Assembly (NCBI GenBank): GCA_963653535.1
Contig: CAVJWU010000016.1
Coordinates: forward strand, 1 to 30,977
Reading direction: 5' to 3'
Length of the DNA: 30,977 nucleotides
Source: UBA3210 sp963653535
GTDB taxonomy: Bacteria > Bacillota_I > Bacilli_A > RFN20 > CAG-449
Both the position numbers and the translations under genes were made by a program. The notes under the pieces are model-generated. The model made no database searches and was not told where the DNA came from. It saw only the letters and a list, made by a program, of their open reading frames with translations. Shown here piece after piece: positions 8,268-16,351 of the stretch (its first letter is position 1; every line of letters begins with the position of its first letter).

Positions 8268-8999
8268 ATGAAGATAGTTGATTTAGAAGTAGTTAGTAAT
8301 GAATTAATTAAAAATGATATCTATTTATTAACTTTAAAAGGTGATACTAGTGAAATAAAACATTCTGGAGAATTTGCTGAATTAAAATTAGATAAGTTCT
8401 ACTTAAGAAGACCTTTATCAATTCATGATTATTCTTCGACTGAAGTTAAGTTTCTTTATAAAATTTTAGGCCGCGGAACAAAAGATTTAACTACTTATAA
8501 AAAAGGTGATGTTATTAATACTATCTTAGGCTTAGGTAATGGCTTTAATGATGAAATTTCATCTTCTCCTTTGTTAATTGGAGGAGGAATTGGTATCGCT
8601 CCTTTATATAATCTAGCAAAAAGATTTTTCGCGAATGGAAAAAAAGTTAAAATAATTCTCGGCTTTAAAAATATTGATGAAGTTTGTTATATCGAAGAAT
8701 TTAAAAAATTAGGCGAAGTAATAATAACTACTGATGATGGTTCTTTTGGTGAAAAAGGTAATCCAGTAACTTATTTAAAAGAACATGATATCAGTTATGA
8801 TTATTACTATGCCTGCGGACCTTTAGTAATGCTTAAATATCTATCTAAATATTCTTCTAAAGGTTTTGTATCTTTAGAAGCGAGAATGGGATGTGGATTT
8901 GGTGCCTGTATGGGGTGTTCGATTAAAACAACTAAAGGGCCTCAAAGAGTATGTAAAGAAGGACCAGTATTTTCTTCTAGCGAGGTAATCTATGAATAA
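8268..8999 (+). CDS. pyrK: dihydroorotate dehydrogenase electron transfer subunit
   Basis: Carries electrons from PyrD flavin to NAD+ in the class 1B dihydroorotate dehydrogenase. The 243-residue protein has a ferredoxin-reductase-type FAD domain (RRPLSI near 47-52), an NAD-binding region (GGGIGIAPL near 105-113) and a C-terminal [2Fe-2S] site with four cysteines, C209, C214, C217 and C229, in the MGCGFGACMGC...C pattern. ATG 8268, directly after the carB stop, is preferred over the in-frame ATG at 8256, because GGAG at 8258-8261 is then correctly spaced. It overlaps pyrD by 8 bases; the two proteins form one heterotetramer. Confidence 0.93.
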   Translation: MKIVDLEVVSNELIKNDIYLLTLKGDTSEIKHSGEFAELKLDKFYLRRPLSIHDYSSTEVKFLYKILGRGTKDLTTYKKGDVINTILGLGNGFNDEISSSPLLIGGGIGIAPLYNLAKRFFANGKKVKIILGFKNIDEVCYIEEFKKLGEVIITTDDGSFGEKGNPVTYLKEHDISYDYYYACGPLVMLKYLSKYSSKGFVSLEARMGCGFGACMGCSIKTTKGPQRVCKEGPVFSSSEVIYE

Positions 9000-9909
9000 A
9001 AAAATAAAATTTTTAGGTAAAACATTTAAAAATCCGATTATCCCTGCAAGTGGAACATTTGGTTTTGGTTATGAATTTGCTTCTTATTACGATATTAATA
9101 TCTTAGGTTCTATTGCTTTAAAAGGAACGACTCTTGAACCTCGATATGGTAATCCTTTACCTCGCATCGCAGAATGCGATAATGGATTACTTAATTCAAT
9201 CGGCTTACAAAACCCTGGTGTTGATAAAGTTATTAACGAGGAACTTGTTAAGCTTAGCAAAGTATATGAAGATCAAGTAATCGCGAATGTTGGAGGACAT
9301 TCTTTAGAAGACTATGTTGAAACAGTAAGAAAATTATCAAAAGAAGAACAAATATTTGCGATTGAATTAAATATTTCTTGTCCTAATGTATCTCACGGCG
9401 GTATGTCAGTTGGAGTAGATCCAACTTTGACAAAAGAATTAGTAAAAAGAGTTAAAGAAGTTTCTTCTAAACCAGTTATTGTTAAATTATCACCTAATGT
9501 AACTAATATTGTAGAAATCGCTCTCGCGGCAGAAGAAGCAGGATGTGATGCAATATCATTAATTAATACCTTAGTCGGTATGCGAATCGATTTAAAGACT
9601 GCTAGACCCATCTTAGGAGTAAAAAAAGGTGGCTATTCTGGTAAAGCAGTTTTCCCTGTTGCATTACGAATGGTATATGAAGTTTCTAAAGCAGTAAAAG
9701 TTCCGGTTATTGGGATGGGTGGAGTATCTTCAGCATATGATGTTATTGAAATGATGTATGCTGGGGCGAGTTTAGTTATGGTAGGATCAGAAAATCTAAT
9801 TAACCCATATGCTTGTAAAGAAATTATTGAAGACTTAGATAGAGTTATGGAAGAATTACATATAACTAATTTAGAAGACATTATAAAAGGAGCACATAAA
9901 TATGAATAA
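8992..9909 (+). CDS. pyrD: dihydroorotate dehydrogenase, class 1B catalytic subunit
   Basis: Oxidises dihydroorotate to orotate with FMN. The 305-residue TIM barrel has ASGTFGFG at 19-26, the lysine motif ALKGTT at 42-47, and the class 1 catalytic cysteine C130 in NISCPNVSHGG, where class 2 enzymes have serine. IVKLSPN and GMGGV form the flavin phosphate region. With PyrK alongside, this is the NAD+-linked cytosolic 1B form, so the cell does not need quinones for UMP synthesis. ATG 8992 follows GAGG and lies within the last codons of pyrK. Short open frames on the opposite strand within it are shadows. Confidence 0.95.
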   Translation: MNKKIKFLGKTFKNPIIPASGTFGFGYEFASYYDINILGSIALKGTTLEPRYGNPLPRIAECDNGLLNSIGLQNPGVDKVINEELVKLSKVYEDQVIANVGGHSLEDYVETVRKLSKEEQIFAIELNISCPNVSHGGMSVGVDPTLTKELVKRVKEVSSKPVIVKLSPNVTNIVEIALAAEEAGCDAISLINTLVGMRIDLKTARPILGVKKGGYSGKAVFPVALRMVYEVSKAVKVPVIGMGGVSSAYDVIEMMYAGASLVMVGSENLINPYACKEIIEDLDRVMEELHITNLEDIIKGAHKYE

Positions 9910-10597
9910 TAATGTAATTATCGCTTGTGATTTTGAATCAAAAGAAAAACTAGTTTCTTTCTTAAAACCATTTGAAGGATTAAATCCTTATCTTAAGATA
10001 GGAATGGAATTATTTTATAAAGAAGGACCTAGTTTAGTAAAAGAACTTAAAGAAAAAGGTTTTAGAATCTTCCTTGATTTAAAGCTACATGATATTCCTA
10101 ATACAGTACAAAAAGCCATGGAAAAAATAGGTGCTTTAGGAGTTGATATAGTTAACTGCCATGCCTCAGGAGGAATAGAAATGATGCGCGCAGCTCGTGC
10201 AGGGTTAGACGCAACTACATTAGGTAAAAAGACTAAATTAATCGCGGTAAGCGTTCTTACTTCTATTAATGAAGATATCTTACATAATGAAATTTTAATT
10301 GATAGAACTAAGTCAGTGAAAGATGTCGCGAAGATTTATGCAGAAAACACGAAAAAGGCTGGTTTAGATGGATGTGTTTGTTCAGCTTTTGAAGCTAATG
10401 TTATGACTGAACTAGGATTAATTTCTGTTTGCCCTGGCATTAGACTGTTAGGAGATGCAAGTGGTGATCAAAAAAGAGTTGCTACACCAACTTTTGCAAA
10501 AGAAAATACTGCGACATATATAGTTGTAGGTAGATCAATTACTAATGCAAGTGATCCAGTAAGCGCATATAAAAAATGTTTAGAGGAGTTTAATTAA
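9902..10597 (+). CDS. pyrF: orotidine 5'-phosphate decarboxylase
   Basis: Decarboxylates OMP to UMP, the last step of the pathway. The 231-residue TIM barrel carries the family catalytic set in FLDLKLHDIPNTV at 57-69: D59, K61 and D64 of the Asp-Lys-Asp network. The phosphate-binding C-terminal part is PGIRLLGD, followed by VVGRSITNASDP. Length is typical of the bacterial short group. The start overlaps pyrD by 8 bases, with GGAG about 10 bases upstream. The pyrE start follows its stop by one base, so the last two steps are made from adjacent cistrons. Confidence 0.95.
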   Translation: MNNNVIIACDFESKEKLVSFLKPFEGLNPYLKIGMELFYKEGPSLVKELKEKGFRIFLDLKLHDIPNTVQKAMEKIGALGVDIVNCHASGGIEMMRAARAGLDATTLGKKTKLIAVSVLTSINEDILHNEILIDRTKSVKDVAKIYAENTKKAGLDGCVCSAFEANVMTELGLISVCPGIRLLGDASGDQKRVATPTFAKENTATYIVVGRSITNASDPVSAYKKCLEEFN

Positions 10598-10598
10598 G

Positions 10599-11237
10599 AT
10601 GAAAGATTTAGAAAAAGTAGTTGCTTCAAATTTACTAAAAATAAAGGCGGTATTTTTAAAACCAAATGATCCATTTACTTGGGCGAGTGGGATTAAATCT
10701 CCAATTTATTGTGATAATCGTTTAACTTTATCTTATCCAGAAGTAAGAAAGGTAATTGAAGAAGGTTTAGCTTCAATCATTAAAGAATATTATCTAACTT
10801 GTGAAGTAGTAATGGGAACTTCAACAGCTGGTATCGCTCATGCAGCATATGTTTCGGATATTCTTAATTTACCAATGGGATATGTAAGAAGTGGCGCGAA
10901 GGATCACGGAAGAAAAAATCAAATTGAAGGAGTTACTCCAGTAAATAAGAACGTTGTCGTTATTGAAGATTTAATTTCAACTGGAGGATCAGTAATTGAA
11001 GTATGTAATATCCTTAAAGAAGCAGGGGCTAATGTACTAGGAATTGCATCTATCTTTACTTATGAACTTCAAAGTGGTCTTGATAATTTAAAAAATGCGA
11101 ATATTAGCAATCATTCATTAAGTAATTTCCATGCTTTAATTGAACAAGCTCACGAAGAAAATTATATTAAGAAAGAAGATTTAACTAAACTTACTGCTTT
11201 CCAAAAAGATCCTTCTTCAGATTGGCAAAGTAAATAA
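10599..11237 (+). CDS. pyrE: orotate phosphoribosyltransferase
   Basis: Adds phosphoribose from PRPP to orotate, giving OMP. The 212-residue protein has the orotate/PRPP regions WASGIKSPIYCDNR (28-41) and YVRSGAKDHGRKNQIEG (95-111, flexible catalytic loop) and the PRPP-binding signature VVVIEDLISTGGS (119-131). Length is standard for PyrE. GAGGAG in the end of pyrF serves its ATG. It is the last gene of the operon, and a factor-independent terminator follows 25 bases after the stop. It completes a full set from bicarbonate to UMP in one transcription unit. Confidence 0.95.
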   Translation: MKDLEKVVASNLLKIKAVFLKPNDPFTWASGIKSPIYCDNRLTLSYPEVRKVIEEGLASIIKEYYLTCEVVMGTSTAGIAHAAYVSDILNLPMGYVRSGAKDHGRKNQIEGVTPVNKNVVVIEDLISTGGSVIEVCNILKEAGANVLGIASIFTYELQSGLDNLKNANISNHSLSNFHALIEQAHEENYIKKEDLTKLTAFQKDPSSDWQSK

Positions 11238-11262
11238 ATAATTAATAAGTTATTATGTATTT

Positions 11263-11292
11263 AAAAACACAAGGAAAAACCTTGTGTTTTTT
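11263..11292 (+). terminator. terminator of the pyr operon
   Basis: AAAAACACAAGG and CCTTGTGTTTTT form a 12-bp stem around an AAAAA loop, ending in a T run. It sits 25 bases after the pyrE stop and separates the pyr operon from groESL. Confidence 0.88.
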
Positions 11293-11402
11293 GCTCTTGG
11301 TTTGTTTTGCTAACTTTTTACCTACGTAATATTGTCTTATAAAATCTATAATTTAACAAAAAAATCCTCATAAAATTAATCTAAAAATAATTGAAAAAAA
11401 CT

Positions 11403-11429
11403 TTAGCAAACTACTTGACAGAGTGCTAA
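11403..11429 (+). promoter_or_regulatory. CIRCE operator 1 (HrcA site)
   Basis: TTAGCAAAC, nine bases, GAGTGCTAA. The right arm is a perfect CIRCE half; the left arm differs from TTAGCACTC in two positions. The nine-base spacer contains the promoter -35 TTGACA, so HrcA bound here would block RNA polymerase directly. Confidence 0.75.
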
Positions 11430-11447
11430 ATGTGATTTATATATAAT
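11415..11447 (+). promoter_or_regulatory. groESL promoter
   Basis: A perfect -35 TTGACA (11415-11420) is followed at 17 bases by TATATA (11438-11443) and at 21 bases by TATAAT (11442-11447). The 17-base pair is the more likely sigma-A promoter. The transcript would begin near 11450, just before the second CIRCE element. Confidence 0.75.
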
Positions 11448-11452
11448 AATAG

Positions 11453-11479
11453 TTAGCAATCGCGATGTGGGAGTGCTAA
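11453..11479 (+). promoter_or_regulatory. CIRCE operator 2 (HrcA site)
   Basis: TTAGCAATC, nine bases, GAGTGCTAA, with one mismatch to the CIRCE consensus. It lies between the -10 region and the groES ribosome binding site, the usual CIRCE position. Together with operator 1 it brackets the promoter. Confidence 0.9.
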
Positions 11480-11497
11480 CGATTAAGGAGGATAATT

Positions 11498-11779
11498 ATG
11501 GTTAGACCATTAAACAATAATGTTGTATTAAAAAAACAAAAAATAGAAAAGAAAACTGAATCGGGAATTATTTTATCTCAAAAGGAAGAAGAAAGTGAAT
11601 TCGCGTTCGTCGTTGCAGTCGGTAAAGGTAAACTCGATCATTCTGGAAATCTAATTCCAATTGAAGTTAAAGTAGGCGATAAGGTAATTTATAAAACTTA
11701 TTCACCAACAAAAATTAAAATTGATGATGAAGAATATTTAATTATTTCTGCTGATGATATTCTAGCAGTTATTGAATAA
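11498..11779 (+). CDS. groES: co-chaperonin GroES (Cpn10)
   Basis: A 93-residue co-chaperonin that caps the GroEL ring. The start VRPLNNNVVLKK is the family's conserved opening, residues 17-34 form the mobile loop (TESGIIL is the GroEL-contacting segment), and the C-terminal strands end with ISADDILAVIE. ATG 11498 follows AAGGAGG (11485-11491). It is cotranscribed with groEL, 15 bases downstream, and placed under double CIRCE control, so it should be repressed by HrcA and induced by heat or protein damage. hrcA, grpE and dnaK are not in the window. Confidence 0.96.
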   Translation: MVRPLNNNVVLKKQKIEKKTESGIILSQKEEESEFAFVVAVGKGKLDHSGNLIPIEVKVGDKVIYKTYSPTKIKIDDEEYLIISADDILAVIE

Positions 11780-11794
11780 GGAGGAAAATAAATT

Positions 11795-13402
11795 ATGGCA
11801 AAAGAAATTAAATTTGGTAAAGATGCATTAGATAAAATGCTCGAAGGTATTGATGATTTAGCCGATACTGTTAAAGTAACTTTAGGACCTAAAGGAAGAA
11901 ATGTTGTTTTAGATAAAGGTTATGGCTCACCTTTAATCACTAATGATGGTGTGTCAATTGCAAAAGAAATTACCTTTGAAGATCCATTTAAAAACATGGG
12001 TGCAAAGTTAATATATGAAGTCGCGAATAATACTAACGATACCGCGGGAGATGGTACTACTACTGCAACTGTTCTCGCTCAAGATATGATTCATAATGGA
12101 CTTAATGCAGTTTCTAAAGGGGCAAATCCTGTCTTAATGAGAGAAGGTATTGATGAAGCTAGTAAAAAAGTAAGTGAAGAATTATTAAATATTAGTGAAG
12201 AAGTTAATACTTATCAAGATATCGCTTCTGTTGCAACTATTTCATCTGGTTCTAAAGAAATTGGTGATATTATCGCGAATGCAATGAAAACAGTTGGTAA
12301 AAATGGCGTTATTAACGTTGATGAATCGAAAGGTTTTGAAACTTCATTAGAAGTTACACAAGGCTTAAAATTCAATAAAGGTTATATATCTCCATACATG
12401 TTAACTGATTCCAATTCAAAATCAATTGTCTTAGAAAATCCATTAATTTTAGTAACTAATAATAAGATTAATTCTATTCAAGATATTCTTCCTTTATTAG
12501 AAGAAGTAGTAAAAGTGCATAAACCTTTATACATCATCGCAGATGATATGGATCAAGAAACTATTTCAACTATCGTTATAAATAAATTACGTGGTACATT
12601 TAACGTAGTTGCTTCTAAAGCTCCTGGATTTGGTGATTCTCAAACTGAAGAATTAAAAGATATCGCAGTTATTACTGGTGCGAAATTCTATGATAAGAAC
12701 TTACCTGATGGAAAATTAAGTGAAATTAATATTGATGAATTAGGTTCAGCAAGTAAGGTAGTTATAAAAAAAGATGATACGACCATTATTGATGGCTCTG
12801 GTGATAAAGATAAAGTAGCTAAATACATTAAGAGCTTAAGAGAAGATGAAGCTAACGAAACTACTAAATATAAGAAAGATCAAATTAACGAAAGAATCGC
12901 TAAACTAACTAATGGTGTGGCATTAATTAAAGTTGGTGCAACTACTGAATCTGAACTTAAAGAAAAGAAGCTAAGATTAGAAGATGCATTAAATGCAACT
13001 AAAGCTGCAATTAGTGAAGGTATTGTTCCAGGTGGCGGAGAAGCTTTATTACAAGTCTATAAGAAGGTTAAGAATGAACTTAATTCTGATGAAGTAGATG
13101 TAAAACGTGGTATGAACATCGTCTTAAAGTCTCTAGAAGCTCCTTTATATCAAATCGCAGAAAACTCAGGGTATTCAGGTAGAGATATTGTTGAACTTCA
13201 ATTGACTAAAGAAGATGGTGTTGGATTTGATGCAAAAAACGGCACTTGGGTCAATATGAAAGAAAAAGGTATTGTTGATCCTACTAAGGTCACTAGAAGC
13301 GCTCTTTTAAATGCGGCTTCAATTGCAGGCTTATTCTTAACTACTGAAGCAGCAGTGGGCGATATAAAAGAAAAAGCTAATAAAGAAGAAAAAGAATATT
13401 AA
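11795..13402 (+). CDS. groEL: chaperonin GroEL (Cpn60)
   Basis: The 60-kDa ATP-driven folding chamber; 535 residues, close to the normal 540. The equatorial ATP site shows VTLGPKGRNVVLD near 28-40 and the DTAGDGTTTATVLA signature near 85-98. The apical domain occupies about 190-375, and the equatorial domain resumes with VPGGGEALL near 410. The C-terminus ends EKANKEEKEY and has no Gly-Gly-Met tail, unlike most bacterial GroEL proteins. The ATG follows AGGAGG. Operon and regulation are as for groES, and a terminator begins 8 bases after the stop. Confidence 0.97.
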   Translation: MAKEIKFGKDALDKMLEGIDDLADTVKVTLGPKGRNVVLDKGYGSPLITNDGVSIAKEITFEDPFKNMGAKLIYEVANNTNDTAGDGTTTATVLAQDMIHNGLNAVSKGANPVLMREGIDEASKKVSEELLNISEEVNTYQDIASVATISSGSKEIGDIIANAMKTVGKNGVINVDESKGFETSLEVTQGLKFNKGYISPYMLTDSNSKSIVLENPLILVTNNKINSIQDILPLLEEVVKVHKPLYIIADDMDQETISTIVINKLRGTFNVVASKAPGFGDSQTEELKDIAVITGAKFYDKNLPDGKLSEINIDELGSASKVVIKKDDTTIIDGSGDKDKVAKYIKSLREDEANETTKYKKDQINERIAKLTNGVALIKVGATTESELKEKKLRLEDALNATKAAISEGIVPGGGEALLQVYKKVKNELNSDEVDVKRGMNIVLKSLEAPLYQIAENSGYSGRDIVELQLTKEDGVGFDAKNGTWVNMKEKGIVDPTKVTRSALLNAASIAGLFLTTEAAVGDIKEKANKEEKEY

Positions 13403-13409
13403 TATTTTT

Positions 13410-13441
13410 AAGGAATGGTATTAAGGTATCATTCCTTTTTT
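13410..13441 (+). terminator. terminator of groESL
   Basis: AAGGAATGGTA (13410-13420) pairs with TATCATTCCTT (13427-13437), an 11-bp stem with one G-T pair, followed by a T run. It lies directly after groEL. Confidence 0.88.
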
Positions 13442-13501
13442 AGTAAATAATATAACGATTGAATTAAATTTTCTTATCTAATTAATGTTAATTCTTAGTT
13501 A

Positions 13502-13524
13502 ATAATATTTTATTAAAATATTAT
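13502..13524. promoter_or_regulatory. perfect A+T palindrome upstream of the tetR-type gene
   Basis: ATAATATTTT and AAAATATTAT are perfect 10-base inverted arms around ATT. It lies 64 bases before the regulator's ATG in an A+T-only stretch. It could be an autoregulatory operator, but in sequence of this composition chance palindromes are common. Confidence 0.25.
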
Positions 13525-13587
13525 ATCTTCTAATTAATTAAAATATTTGTTAAACTAAAACTATGAAGGGGGATAAATCTAATTATT

Positions 13588-14148
13588 ATGGCTAATGAAT
13601 TAACTAAAAAAGCATTATCTCAAACATTCTTAAAACTACTTTCTGAGAAGTCTTTTAAGAAAATTTCTATTAACGATATTACTTCTCGATGTGGCGTTAA
13701 TCGAATGACATTTTATTATCACTTTCAAGATATATATGACATTTTAAATTATACATTGAAAGAAGAATGTGAAAAGGTATTAGATGGCGGATATGAATCT
13801 TCTACTTGGACTAAAGGAATGGAAAATATCTTTATTATTTGCTTAAAATATAAAGATTTATTAATAAACGCATATAAGTTTAATTCTCGCGGTAATGTTG
13901 AAGAAATGCTTTCCCCTCTTGTATATCAATTAACGTATCATGTAGTTAAAGAAGAAGCTACTGGTCATAAGGTTGAAGAAGATAATTTAATCTTTGTTGC
14001 AAATGCTTATAAACATCTTCTAATTGGTATTGTTCTTGATTGGATAAATGATGACATGAAGGTGGATTATCATATCATCTTAGAAAAATTAGAAAAGATC
14101 TTAACTGGTGAAACAGAATGGATTTTATCTAAGTTTGAAGCTAACTAA
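13588..14148 (+). CDS. TetR/AcrR-family transcriptional regulator
   Basis: A 186-residue one-component repressor or activator. The N-terminal helix-turn-helix domain spans about residues 5-50: FKKISINDITSRCGVNRMTF is followed by YYHF, the typical recognition helix of the family. The ligand-binding C-terminal part (about 70-186) is all-helical with the DhaS-like layout. The ribosome binding site AAGGGGGA (13566-13573) is about 14 bases from ATG 13588, longer than the 6-10 seen elsewhere here, so translation may be weak. It is followed by a short hairpin and then the oleate hydratase gene on the same strand. The likely role is control of that gene in response to a fatty acid; this is inferred from position only. 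Confidence 0.85.
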   Translation: MANELTKKALSQTFLKLLSEKSFKKISINDITSRCGVNRMTFYYHFQDIYDILNYTLKEECEKVLDGGYESSTWTKGMENIFIICLKYKDLLINAYKFNSRGNVEEMLSPLVYQLTYHVVKEEATGHKVEEDNLIFVANAYKHLLIGIVLDWINDDMKVDYHIILEKLEKILTGETEWILSKFEAN

Positions 14149-14168
14149 ACTCCTGAAAAGGAGTTTTT
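14147..14168 (+). terminator. weak terminator after the tetR-type gene
   Basis: AAACTCC (14147-14153) and GGAGTTT (14160-14166) form a 7-bp stem that overlaps the stop codon and runs into five T. The stem is short, so read-through to the oleate hydratase gene is possible. Confidence 0.6.
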
Positions 14169-14213
14169 ATCATTTTTGGTAAATTGATAAAAAAATATAC
14201 ACTTTAAAATTGT

Positions 14214-14252
14214 TGATAGAAATCCTATCACAACGAAAATATTGTCTATTTT
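14214..14252. promoter_or_regulatory. candidate operator pair before oleate hydratase
   Basis: Two inverted repeats sit side by side in the 140-base gap before the gene: TGATAG-AAATC-CTATCA (14214-14230) and AAAATA-TTGTC-TATTTT (14236-14252). Both have 6-base arms and 5-base spacers and are about two helical turns apart. This suits a dimeric TetR-type protein, and the adjacent regulator is the obvious candidate. No convincing -35/-10 pair could be fixed here. Confidence 0.4.
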
Positions 14253-14307
14253 AAATTTATAAAAGTCCCGTTAAAATGAATTTGCAAGAATAAAGGAGGA
14301 ACAAATT

Positions 14308-16089
14308 ATGTATTATTCTAGCGGAACTTATGAATCATTCGCGCATCCTGAAAAACCTGTTGATGCCGATAAAAAATCTGCCTATATTGTAGGATCTGGC
14401 CTTGCTGGTTTATCCGCGGCATTCTATTTAGTTAGAGATGGACAAGTAAAAGGTGATAGAATTCATATTCTTGAAACTTTAAACATCGCTGGTGGATCTT
14501 GTGATGGTTATCACGATTTAAGAAAAGGATTCTATATGCGTGGCGGTAGAGAAATGGATAACCATTTTGAAGTCATGTGGGATATGTATCGTGATGTACC
14601 ATCAATTGAAAATGAAAACGTATCAGTATTAGATGAATATTATTGGTTAAATAAAAAAGATCCTAACTATTCTCTTTGTAGAGCGACTATTAATCGTGGT
14701 GAAAATGCTCATACTGATAATAAATTTACTTTAGATAGAGAAGCTCAAAGAGAATTATTAAAATTATATTTAACACCTGAAAAAGATTTGGAATATAAGA
14801 AAATTTCTGAATGTTTCAGCGAACATTTCTGGAAGAGTAATTTCTGGCTCTATTGGCAAACAATGTTTGCTTTCCAACGTTGGTCAAGCGCATTAGAAAT
14901 GAAACGTTATATTCAACGTTATGTTCATCATATTGATGGTTTACCTGATTTCTCAGCTTTAAGATTTACTAAATATAATCAATATGAATCAATGATTCTT
15001 CCATTACAAAGATATCTTGAAAAAAGAGGCGTCATCTTTGAATTTGGTGTAAAAGTAACTGATTGTAAAATTGAAAAAATGGGCGATAAGAAAGTAGTTA
15101 CATCAATTACTCTTGATAGAGGCGGAAATGAAGAAGTTAAAAAATTAACTAAAGATGATTTCTTTATTGTTACAAACGGATGTTGTACTGATGTTAGCCG
15201 TTATGGCGATAATGATCATGCACCAGATTTAACTAATCTCAAACCAAATGTTGGTGATGGCTGGTCATTATGGGAAAAAATTGCTGCTCAAGGAAAAGAA
15301 TTTGGTAATCCAAAGGTATTTGCTTCTAACATTGAAGAAACTAACTGGATGTCCGCTTCAGTATATACTACAAATAAGAGAATAATCGAACTTATTAAGA
15401 AGATTTGTAAACGTGATCCACTTGAAGGTAAGGTCACAACTGGTGGAATTGTATCAGTTAAAGATTCTTTTGATAACTGGGGATTATCTTGGACTATTAA
15501 CCGCCAACCACAATTTAAAGCTCAACCAAAAGGCAGCGTAATTGTTTGGCTTTATAGTTTAAACACAAATAAAGAAGGTAATTACATCAAGAAAGCAATG
15601 AGAAATTGTACTGGTCAAGAAATCGCAAAAGAATGGTTATACCATATTGGTGCGAAAGAAAGCGAAATCGAAGCATTAAGTAAAGAATGTAATACAACAA
15701 CTTGCTTCATGCCATATATTAATGCTTTCTTCCAACCAAGAGCGAATGCAGATAGACCTAAGGTAGTTCCTGAAGGATGTGTTAACTTAGCCTTTGTCGG
15801 ACAATTTGCAGAAACTCCACGTGATACAATTTTCACAACTGAATATTCAATTAGAACAGGTATGGAAGCAGTTTATACTCTTATGAACATTGATCGTGGT
15901 GTTCCTGAAGTATGGGGATCAAGTTACGATGTAAGAGAAATGTTACGTGCAACTTATTACGCATTAGATAAAAAGAAAATCTTAGATTCTGATTTATCAT
16001 GGAAAGAAAAGATTCTCTTAAAGAAAGTATTATCTAAAGTTAAAGATACTGATATTGAACTTTGGTTAAAAGATTCTAAACTTATTTAA
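14308..16089 (+). CDS. ohyA: oleate hydratase (MCRA family)
   Basis: Adds water to the cis-9 double bond of free oleate and related acids to give 10-hydroxy fatty acids; FAD-dependent and membrane-peripheral. The 593-residue length fits the family. The Rossmann motif GSGLAG is at 29-34, followed by E56 of the FAD ribose site region. MRGGREMDNHFE (77-88) contains E82, and Y201 lies in KRYIQRY; these match the catalytic Glu/Tyr pair known from oleate hydratases (E122/Y241 in the Elizabethkingia enzyme). TEYSIRTGMEAVYTL near the C-terminus closes the FAD site. The strong site AAAGGAGGA (14292-14300) precedes ATG 14308. It is monocistronic, with a strong terminator. In gut and skin bacteria the enzyme detoxifies unsaturated fatty acids, which fits a neighbouring TetR regulator. 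The symbol follows the staphylococcal name. Confidence 0.94.
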   Translation: MYYSSGTYESFAHPEKPVDADKKSAYIVGSGLAGLSAAFYLVRDGQVKGDRIHILETLNIAGGSCDGYHDLRKGFYMRGGREMDNHFEVMWDMYRDVPSIENENVSVLDEYYWLNKKDPNYSLCRATINRGENAHTDNKFTLDREAQRELLKLYLTPEKDLEYKKISECFSEHFWKSNFWLYWQTMFAFQRWSSALEMKRYIQRYVHHIDGLPDFSALRFTKYNQYESMILPLQRYLEKRGVIFEFGVKVTDCKIEKMGDKKVVTSITLDRGGNEEVKKLTKDDFFIVTNGCCTDVSRYGDNDHAPDLTNLKPNVGDGWSLWEKIAAQGKEFGNPKVFASNIEETNWMSASVYTTNKRIIELIKKICKRDPLEGKVTTGGIVSVKDSFDNWGLSWTINRQPQFKAQPKGSVIVWLYSLNTNKEGNYIKKAMRNCTGQEIAKEWLYHIGAKESEIEALSKECNTTTCFMPYINAFFQPRANADRPKVVPEGCVNLAFVGQFAETPRDTIFTTEYSIRTGMEAVYTLMNIDRGVPEVWGSSYDVREMLRATYYALDKKKILDSDLSWKEKILLKKVLSKVKDTDIELWLKDSKLI

Positions 16090-16120
16090 TTAGTAACTCA
16101 TATATTACTATAGATAAAGA

Positions 16121-16155
16121 AAATGTACCTTGTGATTTTCGCAAGGTACATTTTT
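16121..16155 (+). terminator. terminator of oleate hydratase
   Basis: AAATGTACCTTG (16121-16132) and CAAGGTACATTT (16142-16153) form a perfect 12-bp stem with a 9-base loop and a T run. Confidence 0.92.
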
Positions 16156-16182
16156 ATTCGATTTCTTAAATGCTAAATATTA

Positions 16183-16194
16183 CTCTATATAGAG
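16183..16194. promoter_or_regulatory. 12-base palindrome in the gap before the sugar transferase
   Basis: CTCTATATAGAG is a perfect palindrome about 160 bases before the sugar transferase start. A TTGACA at 16270-16275 further down has no good -10 at normal spacing. A protein binding site is possible, but there is nothing to support it beyond symmetry. Confidence 0.2.
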
Positions 16195-16351
16195 AATATC
16201 TAATACTTTAGTAAGTAAACAAAATCAATAAAATTTATATACTTTTTTTAGATTATATGATATTCTATTTTGACATGTGGCAAGAAGAAGCGTTGTTCTA
16301 ATGCGCTAATTTATGTTAATATGTTGTCGAAATGCAAATGGAGAAATATTT

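Noticed and set aside
11293..11402. RNA gene between the pyr operon and groESL
   Set aside because: The stretch is A+T-rich without strong stems, tRNA-like arms or a terminator of its own.
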